From an uncultured bacterium (GTDB lineage: Bacteria; Hydrogenedentota; Hydrogenedentia; Hydrogenedentales; JAEUWI01): 5,844 nucleotides of DNA. The stretch covers positions 1-5,844 of the forward strand of contig CALAXS010000822.1 of the NCBI GenBank assembly GCA_937895305.1. Reading direction: 5' to 3'. Below are positions 1 to 5,485 of this stretch, in pieces. The notes beneath the pieces were generated by a model that saw nothing but the letters and a program-made list of their open reading frames with translations, was not told the DNA's origin and made no database searches. Position 1 is the stretch's first letter. Every line of letters begins with the position of its first letter. Made by a program: the position numbers and the translations under genes.

Positions 1-3000
1 AGACGGGGATGGTAGGCTTCACGATGAATGGCCCTGTTGATGATGGATTGCAAATCAGCAATATCATAGTCCCCATCATCGTCCAGGTCACCTATAGGGC
101 GCAGCGGCGTATCAAAAAACAAGAGACTACTCGTTCCTGCTTCGGCTTCAGCTGCGTTTGTAAATCCATCGTTGTCCATATCCAGATCCTGCTCATCTGT
201 CACGCCATCGCCATCCAAATCATCTGCAACCGCTTCGTAATCATCATCGAACAAGGCAGCGCGCTGATCACCATCCACGTCAAAGGTCTGGTAGGCATCC
301 AGGAAACCGTCATTCGTATCGTCATTGTCCAGCACATTGATGGAGCCATCCTCATCTATATCCGGATCTTCATCATCGGTCAATGCATCACCATCCGTAT
401 TGAGTTGTCCATACAACAAAGCACTCAGCAATAGCCCACCTGATTCGGCCACAGTTCCCAAACTTAATACATCGGCATGGAGTGGTGCTTCCATCCGCAA
501 CCCTTCATCGGTTTGAAACACAATTCCGGTAAGGGGCGCTTCGACATCATTAGCATCTACAGAGACTACACCCATCACATAGTCGCCTTGTGGCAACACT
601 AACGACAGGGCACCATTGGCTGCTATTACTGCACGGTACACGCGACCCTGCGCGTCCTGCGCGATCACAGTTTGCCCGTAATATGATGCTGCGGGGAAGA
701 CTCCATTCAAGGTTGCCTCGGCAACCGGGACGACCGTAAAACGTTGTGAAAGCGCCCAGGGATCATCCCAGAACCGATACACGCCACCTACACTTTCGGG
801 AGCGGGAGCGGTGCCCATAAACAACGGCCCCTGGGGGCCATCATCCAAAATGGTAGCGGTCTTTGCGCTGCTCTGCTCGCTGTCGAGCTGCCCCCAGGCC
901 CCGGCGTAGCGTAGCCAGGGTTTTGCACCTGCTTCACCTGGACGTGCCAGCATTTCCAGCGCGTAGGTATTTATGTTGTCGTATTCATATTCCGATACTT
1001 CGGGTGGCAAGAGCCATTTCCCCTGACCGTCACACCATTCCAGTGCATCGTCATAGGCGGTCGCACCGGATTCAAAGTACAGTGAATGGCCCCCCTCACC
1101 AACATACACCACCGGGTGTTCCCCGGCACGTAATTCCATAGCACTCCAAAGTCGCGATGCACCACCTACATTCCCCAGTCCTGCCTTGGCACGGCGCCAT
1201 TGCTGGGTTGCCGTAACCCGATAGGGCACTCCGCTTTCATCCAGCAGGATTTGGAATAATTCCCAATCGCCTTCATGACCATGTTCACCCAGCCCGTTTT
1301 CATCCCAGGCATCCGCATAAAAATGCAGGTAATACTGTATGGCCACATGCCCTTCAGGCGGATTCGCCTCAACCGACACATCATCCAGTGCCGTTATGGT
1401 GTAATACAAAACCGGGTATCCAGCCACATAGCCCGCAAGCACCTCTCCCCCATTTTCACCCGGTAAATCCACACGGCTCTCGCGTTGAGGCGACTGCCTC
1501 AAGTCCAGCCCCTGCGGGGTACGTGGAATCGTTATGTCCCCCGCTGGCGAAAAGGTAGCATTCAAGAGTCCCTGCTCCACCGAGATGGGATAATAATTCT
1601 CTTCACGATGAAAACGCAGGATGGGCGCGTACTGCGTAGCCAAAGCTGCGCCATCCAACCCACCCTTCGACACTGTAGTGCTGCGATCCACAACAAAATG
1701 CAGGGTGCGCGTATCATCCGTACCGGGTCCAGACCAGTTAAACACAAACTCGCCCAGTGCGTTTAATGGCGTAGGTGTTGAAGGTGGTGTAACCTGCAAT
1801 TTAAATTCCGTATTCCCCACAGGCAAGGTGCGTGTAAAGGCGGGCTCGCCAAAGGGCAATGCTGTTGTCCAGTCCGCAGGTGGATTCGAGGTCGGGTCCG
1901 CTGCGCCATTCAGGTTCAGTGTGTATTCCCCGGCTGTAGCTGCATAAACCTGAACCGCGATCACCTGCGGAACACCTGGCTGCCAGTCTACAAAGTCTAT
2001 CCAAGCAATACCCGAATCAGGAAGGGAGCTATCCGAGCGCAGGTCCGAGCCTAAAAACCATTCCACACCATCCTCTACACCATCTTCGTCCGAATCCTTC
2101 ACCATGGGCAAACTCTCTGTTGGTCCAATTACCCCATCACCATTGGCATCTTCTTGTCCATCTTCCAGCCCATCATCATCACTATCGCTATCCTGCGGAT
2201 CCGTGCCCAAATCCTGCTCCACAATATTCGTCAATCCATCCTCATCACCATCCCCCGTTGCGCCATTGTCGCCCATATCATCCAGTGGGTCCAGCCCGGC
2301 TGCCAATTCCCAATCATTCAGGAGGCCATCCTCATCTTCATCGGTCGTGCCTGCTGCAATGCGCAACGCGGATAATCGTTGTGCATCCCCTTCCCACACC
2401 AAAAAGACCTCATTCAGTGTGGGGTTATAACAGGATACGATTTGATTCTGTTCAAAGGCATGCACCTGGGTAGGTGCCCCAAACAAATACCCGCCCAATG
2501 TCTTTCGTTGGGCATAAGAACCCGGTGATGGTGCCTCTTCCTGACCCCATATAAACCAGGCCTGCTCCGCTGTATCCGCCCATACCGCAGTCAACACGCC
2601 CGATGCATCACTGACGGTGCCATACTGGTCCAGCGTTCCCACAGCAACCAGAGATTTGACCACGGTCGATTCCAGGCGTGCCCCATGTATTTCAAAACCC
2701 AACGCGCTATCATCAGCACGCCATACCGCTTCCCAGGTTTCCCCATCCTCCAGGCTAACAAGCTGCACGGCAGGAAATTCGCCCAGGTCATCTTCCAGCC
2801 GCAAGGGCGTAGTGCCCGACAGCGATTCACTACCTGTAATGTGACTCACCCATACGGCGTAGAGGATGGCACCGTCATTTCTTTTCTCCCCCCAGCCCAC
2901 CAAAAAACTGCCCGAATGGGTATCCACCGCCAAATCCAGGTCCTGTAGCGACAGCACCAACGGGTCCGCGCCCACCACTTCCAGGCTATCCAGCACATCG

Positions 3001-5258
3001 TGACTCACAGGATCGTGACTCTGAAACAAGACGCCATATTCGCCCTCATCCTCTTCAATCATAGCAAGACCGAACTGATCCTGTACGCTGTCATAGGCTA
3101 CACGGGGCTCACTCAATTCACCGGACGTACCTGCCATCCCGAAAGGAAGTGACAATGTCAGACTGTTCAAATTAAAAGCACGCCCCACAACTGCTTCGCC
3201 CTGAATCCACACTATCCATGCCACATTGCGACTGGTGTCTACCGCCACACTACCCATCTGCGCATCCCCCAATGCGATGAGCGATAGCTTGAAAGGCCCT
3301 GTTAATGGTGTGGCATCCTGGTCCAGGATTTCACACCAGATTACATCGGCCATGGCATATACAATGATGTAGCGACCACTCCCCGGGTCAAAGGCCACCG
3401 CCGGTGACTGCGGGTTATTGTCGCCCTGCAAAACGAAAACATCGCCCGGTGCGCGGGTGGGCAATACTTCCACCGTTACCCCAAGCGTGGAATCGGGCGC
3501 GAAATCCAATTCTTCGCTGAAGGTCAAGGTTCCTGTATACGGTGATTGCGTCGAAATGAGTCCTGTGTTATCAATCCCCACCACCACTGAATCGTCCCCG
3601 GTTCCTGAATCGGGTGCTACGTCCAGCCAGATACGATTGCTCTCCACGGTCCAGGGTGCATCCACCGCATCCGGTGTCGTAATGGTTAGATCCTGTGGTA
3701 ATGGATCACCTGCGCCTTCCACCACGGTAAAGGTCAAAGAATCTACAGCGGTCTGCACCCCTTCCAGGGGAGGCAACACCACTACATCCAAATCCACTTT
3801 GGTGCTTCCCGCCATTCCGGGGGCAACGATGTCTATGCTTACCGAGTAAGGTGACCCAGTCGCCGTTAATCCTGAAAGATCCACATCAACATCTACATCG
3901 CCATCGCCTATACCATTCTCTTCCGATAAACTCACCCAGTTTTTATCCGGGCTCAAGGCCCAGGCAAACAAGGGATACCCGTTGGAATCGAGTGTCAATG
4001 TCAACATAGCTGAACTCAGCGTACCCTCAACAAACTCAATCTCTGTTTCGTCCAGTTCAGCATCCAGTATGTTGTCCGCGAGGGTTGGACGCGGGTCAAC
4101 ATTATCCAGCAACCCATCATCGTCGCTATCGGCATCACTGCTGCTGGTCCCTTGCCCGGCCTCTTCTGTATCGCCCACACCATCGCCGTCAGCATCCGTC
4201 GGCGTAGGCACGCCCCCGGCTACACGCACCCAAAGCTGTATCCAGGCCGATCCACCCCCGCCACTTACGACACCACCATCACGCGTTATAACCGCAAAGT
4301 TTCCATCGGGACTCAACGTCCCTACTGCATCCCCATCACTACTCAGCGAAAAGACCCCGCTCTCGAAAAAGACAGCTTGTCCATTCAGGCCACTTCCGCC
4401 GAGCGTGCCTGTATAGACACCTGAGACCCCGGCAGTGACTTCCCCCACCTTCGCAGTCCCTACACCACCAGTCCCCACCGATAATTCATGGATGTGGTAG
4501 GTACCAAAAAAATTATCGCGTAACGCCTTGGTCGCACTGCGTTTCACATAGACCCACAGGCCCTCGTAGCCTGATGGATATTCACTGTCCACATTGGCCT
4601 TAATCCGGGCAGTTTGTATAACGACATCCCCGCCATCAACCAATCCCGCGAAGGTGGTGTCCTGGCCGGACATTTCCATTGCGCCTGTACTCGCTACATC
4701 ATAACTATGGGTGGAACTCAGGCTGTTGTTCAGGAAAATCTGTAGTGAACTAATCCCGTTCGACACCGCCAGACCAAAGATATTCCACCAGGTCGCCCCC
4801 TTATACACCAGGCCGTGCAAACTGTACTGCCCGCTGAAATCACTATTCCCAAAGCCGGAACCCAGTGGCGTGGACACCCGTAGTGCGCCATAACCTGCGC
4901 TTAATTCAGAATCGGTACCAGCCGCCATATTAGGGCTATACACCGTAAGGTCGCCACCATACCCAATGCTCCCGGCGGTGCCGGAATCAAAGCCGCCCTT
5001 GAACAGGCGATACCACCCATCACCCGTGACGGAATAATCGAGGGGTGTCCGACTCGCAGTCGACATCGCTGAACCCAGCTCCCCACTGTCATATTCCCGA
5101 AAGCCCCACCCCACCTCCGCGCCACCATTTTTTAATGAGAATACATCCATCCCCAGGAAACTGCCCGATACGGTATCCACGGTATAGGCAGGATCCGCCG
5201 CCGCTGGAATGAGCAGGGCAAATAAGAGACCACATAAGGCTGTAAAGCGCAAAAACAT
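1..5258 (-). CDS. Giant secreted modular protein with TSP3-like repeats, BACON-like domains, putative beta-propeller, Vps62-like domain and dockerin-like motif (3' end beyond window)
   Basis: An uninterrupted minus-strand frame of 1752 codons, read triplet by triplet with no stop, leaves the window at its left edge. The ATG at 5258 is chosen because AGGAG lies 9 bases upstream and a typical signal peptide follows directly; upstream ATGs at 5280 and 5326 are in other frames. The mature protein is rich in Asp and Gly, has only three cysteines, and shows no membrane segment after the signal peptide. Modules in order are a triplicated unknown module, TSP3-like acidic repeats, two BACON-like domains, a putative seven-bladed propeller, more TSP3-like repeats, a Vps62-like domain, a third acidic stretch and a dockerin-like loop; each has its own entry. 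The inferred role is a calcium-stabilised extracellular or cell-surface protein for binding or adhesion. No catalytic activity can be assigned, and the missing C-terminus could carry an anchor or sorting signal. It is transcribed away from clpB. Gene and secretion are near certain; function is unknown. Confidence 0.93.
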   Translation of the reverse strand, partial: MFLRFTALCGLLFALLIPAAADPAYTVDTVSGSFLGMDVFSLKNGGAEVGWGFREYDSGELGSAMSTASRTPLDYSVTGDGWYRLFKGGFDSGTAGSIGYGGDLTVYSPNMAAGTDSELSAGYGALRVSTPLGSGFGNSDFSGQYSLHGLVYKGATWWNIFGLAVSNGISSLQIFLNNSLSSTHSYDVASTGAMEMSGQDTTFAGLVDGGDVVIQTARIKANVDSEYPSGYEGLWVYVKRSATKALRDNFFGTYHIHELSVGTGGVGTAKVGEVTAGVSGVYTGTLGGSGLNGQAVFFESGVFSLSSDGDAVGTLSPDGNFAVITRDGGVVSGGGGSAWIQLWVRVAGGVPTPTDADGDGVGDTEEAGQGTSSSDADSDDDGLLDNVDPRPTLADNILDAELDETEIEFVEGTLSSAMLTLTLDSNGYPLFAWALSPDKNWVSLSEENGIGDGDVDVDVDLSGLTATGSPYSVSIDIVAPGMAGSTKVDLDVVVLPPLEGVQTAVDSLTFTVVEGAGDPLPQDLTITTPDAVDAPWTVESNRIWLDVAPDSGTGDDSVVVGIDNTGLISTQSPYTGTLTFSEELDFAPDSTLGVTVEVLPTRAPGDVFVLQGDNNPQSPAVAFDPGSGRYIIVYAMADVIWCEILDQDATPLTGPFKLSLIALGDAQMGSVAVDTSRNVAWIVWIQGEAVVGRAFNLNSLTLSLPFGMAGTSGELSEPRVAYDSVQDQFGLAMIEEDEGEYGVLFQSHDPVSHDVLDSLEVVGADPLVLSLQDLDLAVDTHSGSFLVGWGEKRNDGAILYAVWVSHITGSESLSGTTPLRLEDDLGEFPAVQLVSLEDGETWEAVWRADDSALGFEIHGARLESTVVKSLVAVGTLDQYGTVSDASGVLTAVWADTAEQAWFIWGQEEAPSPGSYAQRKTLGGYLFGAPTQVHAFEQNQIVSCYNPTLNEVFLVWEGDAQRLSALRIAAGTTDEDEDGLLNDWELAAGLDPLDDMGDNGATGDGDEDGLTNIVEQDLGTDPQDSDSDDDGLEDGQEDANGDGVIGPTESLPMVKDSDEDGVEDGVEWFLGSDLRSDSSLPDSGIAWIDFVDWQPGVPQVIAVQVYAATAGEYTLNLNGAADPTSNPPADWTTALPFGEPAFTRTLPVGNTEFKLQVTPPSTPTPLNALGEFVFNWSGPGTDDTRTLHFVVDRSTTVSKGGLDGAALATQYAPILRFHREENYYPISVEQGLLNATFSPAGDITIPRTPQGLDLRQSPQRESRVDLPGENGGEVLAGYVAGYPVLYYTITALDDVSVEANPPEGHVAIQYYLHFYADAWDENGLGEHGHEGDWELFQILLDESGVPYRVTATQQWRRAKAGLGNVGGASRLWSAMELRAGEHPVVYVGEGGHSLYFESGATAYDDALEWCDGQGKWLLPPEVSEYEYDNINTYALEMLARPGEAGAKPWLRYAGAWGQLDSEQSSAKTATILDDGPQGPLFMGTAPAPESVGGVYRFWDDPWALSQRFTVVPVAEATLNGVFPAASYYGQTVIAQDAQGRVYRAVIAANGALSLVLPQGDYVMGVVSVDANDVEAPLTGIVFQTDEGLRMEAPLHADVLSLGTVAESGGLLLSALLYGQLNTDGDALTDDEDPDIDEDGSINVLDNDDTNDGFLDAYQTFDVDGDQRAALFDDDYEAVADDLDGDGVTDEQDLDMDNDGFTNAAEAEAGTSSLLFFDTPLRPIGDLDDDGDYDIADLQSIINRAIHREAYHPR
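3..89 (-). other. Dockerin-like calcium loop and helix at the visible C-terminus (residues 1724-1752)
   Basis: DLDDDGDYDIADLQSIINRA has the spacing of an F-hand dockerin repeat: Asp at loop positions 1, 3, 5, 9 and 12, Gly at 6, and a following helix with Leu, Ile and Ile. A full type I dockerin has two such repeats about 20-30 residues apart, so a second copy is expected just beyond the window edge. Similar terminal motifs are common in secreted proteins of non-cellulosomal bacteria, where the partner is often unknown. With one repeat visible, a lone EF-hand-like loop remains possible. Confidence 0.65.
123..401 (-). other. Third acidic Asp/Gly-rich calcium-binding stretch (residues about 1620-1712)
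   Basis: A run of acidic loops (TDGDALTDDEDPDIDEDG, DNDDTNDGFLDAYQ, DVDGDQRAALFDDD, DLDGDGVTDEQDLD, DMDNDGFTNAAEAEAG) again matches the D-x-D-x-D-G calcium-loop pattern, though less regularly than the second stretch. On the DNA plus strand this gives many ATC triplets, which mimic a simple repeat but are just Asp codons read in reverse. It leads straight into the dockerin-like loop. Confidence 0.75.
441..737 (-). other. Beta-rich segment after the Vps62-like domain (residues about 1508-1606)
   Basis: Roughly 100 residues contain strand-like blocks: FTVVPVAEATLNGVF, YYGQTVIAQDAQGRVYRAV, GALSLVLPQGDYVMGVVS and APLTGIVFQTDEGL. The layout recalls the carboxypeptidase-regulatory-like or transthyretin-type folds often used as spacers (a G-x-V-x-A-x-D-x-x-G-R-V-Y-R motif and L-P-x-G-x-Y). 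Family assignment is tentative. Confidence 0.4.
819..1643 (-). other. Vps62-like (DUF946) domain with HEGDWE motif (residues about 1206-1480)
   Basis: The landmarks of the Vps62/DUF946 family appear in the right order. They are YAPILRFHREENYYPISV from Tyr1210; a strand pair YPVLYYTI and VAIQYYLHFYADAW; the hallmark HEGDWE at residues 1328-1333; HPVVYVGEGGHSLYF at 1381-1395; and a closing AGAWGQ around 1455 followed by GPQGP. The length of about 275 residues fits the family. The fold is named after a yeast vacuolar sorting protein and also occurs in plants and in secreted bacterial proteins; its biochemical activity is not established as far as I know. The conserved His, Glu and Asp could be a metal or catalytic site, which is inference only. 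Here it sits as one module in a calcium-rich exported chain. Confidence 0.75.
1644..2018 (-). other. Beta-rich linker domain (residues about 1081-1205)
   Basis: Between the second TSP3-like stretch and the Vps62-like domain lie about 125 residues of alternating hydrophobic strands (VPQVIAVQVYA, GEYTLNLNGA, NTEFKLQVTPP, GEFVFNWSGPGTDDTRTLHF). The pattern suggests an immunoglobulin-like beta-sandwich. I cannot assign a family. Confidence 0.45.
2019..2348 (-). other. Second, longer TSP3-like calcium-binding stretch (residues 971-1080)
   Basis: Several D-x-D-x-D-G-L loops occur in series: DEDEDGLLNDWELAAGLDP, GDGDEDGLTNIVEQDLGTDP, DSDSDDDGLEDGQED, DANGDGVIGPTE and DSDEDGVEDGVEWFLGSD. The N-x-x-E-x-x-x-G-x-D-P ending is diagnostic of the bacterial TSP3 repeat. 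About five loops would give an extended, calcium-rigidified rod between the propeller and the downstream beta-rich and Vps62-like domains. Confidence 0.88.
2349..3413 (-). repeat. Putative seven-bladed beta-propeller (residues about 616-970)
   Basis: A repeating motif of the form V-A-[FVY]-D followed about nine residues later by a strand ending in V-W or V-Y recurs seven times. Clear copies are AVAFDPGSGRYIIVY, SVAVDTSRNVAWIVW, RVAYDSVQDQFGLAM, DLAVDTHSGSFLVGW and TVSDASGVLTAVW. The other two are degenerate: AVQLVSLEDGETWEAVW and IVSCYNPTLNEVFLVW. The aligned Asp, or the residue in its place, falls at 624, 674, 723, 779, 832, 884 and 944, a spacing of 49-60 residues, which suits one propeller blade each. 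Seven repeats would close a ring. Propellers in exported proteins usually serve binding; the ligand cannot be read from sequence. It is flanked by linkers on both sides, as expected of an independent domain. Confidence 0.6.
3459..4067 (-). other. Two tandem BACON-like beta-sandwich domains (residues about 398-497 and 505-600)
   Basis: Two consecutive units of about 95-100 residues share one layout. Each has an opening strand (TEIEFVEG; DSLTFTVVEG), an x-W-x-[VL] core strand (FAWALSPDKNWVSLS; APWTVESNRIWLDVAP), then an acidic G-x-G-D-x-x-V-x-V segment (GIGDGDVDVDVDLSGL; GTGDDSVVVGIDNTGL), then S-P-Y plus a long strand (TGSPYSVSIDIVAPG; STQSPYTGTLTFSEE). The WTV...WL..sP..G.g...v.v pattern is that of BACON domains, which in bacterial surface proteins are linked to binding of glycans or mucin. 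The family assignment is by eye and moderate; the internal duplication is clear. Confidence 0.6.
4092..4196 (-). other. First TSP3-like calcium-binding stretch (residues 355-389)
   Basis: Two acidic loops, DADGDGVGD at residue 355 and DADSDDDGLLD at residue 375, follow the D-x-D-x-D-G pattern of bacterial thrombospondin type 3 repeats, with an intervening E-E and Gly-Thr. Such loops bind calcium and stiffen linkers between domains of secreted proteins. Here the stretch separates the N-terminal triplicated module from the BACON-like pair. Confidence 0.8.
4200..5159 (-). repeat. Three tandem copies of an unrecognised module of about 105-110 residues (residues 34-353)
   Basis: Three consecutive segments align over their length, starting near Phe34, Phe141 and Phe250. 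Each opens with an F-x-G motif (FLGMDVFSL, FSGQYSLHGL, FFGTYHIHEL). Each then has a central block with a glycine turn leading to a strand (GYGGDLTVYS, VDGGDVVIQT, SPDGNFAVIT), and closes with an aromatic-hydrophobic strand (SAGYGALRVST, PSGYEGLWVYVK, SAWIQLWVRV). Spacing is 107 and about 109 residues. The glycine-rich alternating pattern suggests all-beta repeats. I do not recognise the family; a role in ligand or surface binding would be a guess. The copies are diverged in sequence, so the duplication is old rather than recent. Confidence 0.7.
5196..5258 (-). other. Signal peptide of the giant protein (residues 1-21)
   Basis: The N-terminus has one basic residue (Arg4), a hydrophobic core (roughly ALCGLLFALLI, residues 7-17), a helix-breaking Pro18 and then Ala-Ala-Ala before Asp22, a good signal peptidase I site (AAA|DP). 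Cys9 sits inside the hydrophobic core and is not in a lipobox, so a lipoprotein is unlikely. Export through the Sec pathway is inferred; the exact cleavage point is the usual -3/-1 rule prediction. Confidence 0.88.
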
Positions 5259-5267
5259 GTACTACGA

Positions 5268-5272
5268 CTCCT
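5268..5272 (-). promoter_or_regulatory. Ribosome binding site of the giant gene
   Basis: AGGAG lies 9 bases before the ATG at 5258. It decides the start, because nothing comparable fits another in-frame codon and the signal peptide begins at this ATG. Confidence 0.8.
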
Positions 5273-5289
5273 ATCTTCATAATACCTCT

Positions 5290-5359
5290 TCACTCCCAAT
5301 GAGTTACACCTCATACATGCTTCCAAAATTCAAATCCGCTCTATTATGAATCACTCCCA
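5290..5359. repeat. Direct repeat TCACTCCCA, two copies 61 bases apart
   Basis: An exact 9-base sequence occurs at 5290-5298 and 5351-5359, with a shortened copy (TCACTC) at 5362-5367, 11 bases after the second. All lie within about 110 bases upstream of the giant gene. They could be binding sites for a regulator on one face of the helix, but the sequence is short and C-rich, so chance is not excluded. Confidence 0.35.
5299..5314. promoter_or_regulatory. Small perfect palindrome ATGAG-N6-CTCAT
   Basis: A 5-base perfect inverted repeat with a 6-base spacer abuts the first TCACTCCCA copy, 41 bases upstream of the giant gene's start codon. It has the size of a dimeric repressor site, or could form a weak hairpin in the leader. 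Arms this short arise often by chance. Confidence 0.25.
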
Positions 5360-5422
5360 TTTCACTCTGCTACAGAACCGCTACACCCTCCTTCGTAAGT
5401 CCTTTATTTTCAGTCCTCTGAA

Positions 5423-5439
5423 TTGGCATGAATCGTGCC
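5423..5439 (+). promoter_or_regulatory. Sigma-54-like -24/-12 element upstream of clpB
   Basis: TTGGCATGAATCGTGCC matches the sigma-54 consensus TTGGCACG-N4-TTGCT at all but three of the defined positions, and keeps the invariant GG and GC dinucleotides exactly 10 bases apart. Transcription would start near 5450, giving a leader of about 36 bases that contains the clpB ribosome binding site. The same bases form an imperfect inverted repeat (GGCA-x-G / C-x-TGCC around AAT), so an operator is an alternative reading. No sigma-54 activator gene or enhancer site can be seen here. Confidence 0.4.
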
Positions 5440-5470
5440 TTATACAGGTGAAAAAAATAGTTCAAACCGC

Positions 5471-5476
5471 AAGGAG
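5471..5476 (+). promoter_or_regulatory. Ribosome binding site of clpB
   Basis: AAGGAG is 9 bases before the ATG at 5486, a strong Shine-Dalgarno match that fixes the start, in agreement with the conserved MRLDKLT N-terminus. Confidence 0.85.
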
Positions 5477-5485
5477 AATCCATAA

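Larger units (their letters stand above)
5259..5485. promoter_or_regulatory. Divergent intergenic region carrying the promoters of both genes
   Basis: This 227-base gap has no credible reading frame and is the only non-coding DNA in the window. It must hold at least the clpB promoter and probably that of the giant gene. I see no CIRCE (TTAGCACTC-N9-GAGTGCTAA) and no convincing sigma-32 element. On the minus strand a CATAAT hexamer at 5343-5348 could be a -10 box, but no good -35 stands 16-18 bases before it. The separately listed elements are a sigma-54-like site, repeated TCACTCCCA and a small palindrome. Confidence 0.8.

Noticed and set aside
180..400. ATC-rich plus-strand runs (also near 2160-2340 and 4100-4200) that look like simple repeats or a CRISPR-like array
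   Set aside because: They are Asp codons of the calcium-binding loops read in reverse. There is no constant repeat length or spacer pattern.
3982..4416. Plus-strand Ser/Pro-rich reading frame of 144 codons (and similar ones at 2104-2430 and 3418-3849)
   Set aside because: These are antisense shadows of the giant gene: Asp- and Gly-rich minus-strand codons read as Ser, Pro and Ile on the plus strand. They have no coherent domain and lie inside a fully open minus-strand frame.
5230..5236. Cys9 as a lipoprotein cysteine in the giant protein
   Set aside because: It lies inside the hydrophobic core, too close to the N-terminus, and the preceding residues (Thr-Ala-Leu) do not form a lipobox; the AAA|D site is better.
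5089..5326. Minus-strand ATGs at 5280 and 5326 as possible starts for the giant gene
   Set aside because: Both are in other frames and soon stop. The ATG at 5258 has a proper ribosome binding site and signal peptide.
5343..5348. CATAAT on the minus strand as a -10 box for the giant gene
   Set aside because: No acceptable -35 hexamer stands 16-18 bases upstream, so I mention it in the intergenic entry without calling a promoter.
5259..5485. CIRCE element or sigma-32 promoter expected for clpB
   Set aside because: Neither TTAGCACTC/GAGTGCTAA arms nor CTTGAA with a CCCCAT box is present in the gap.
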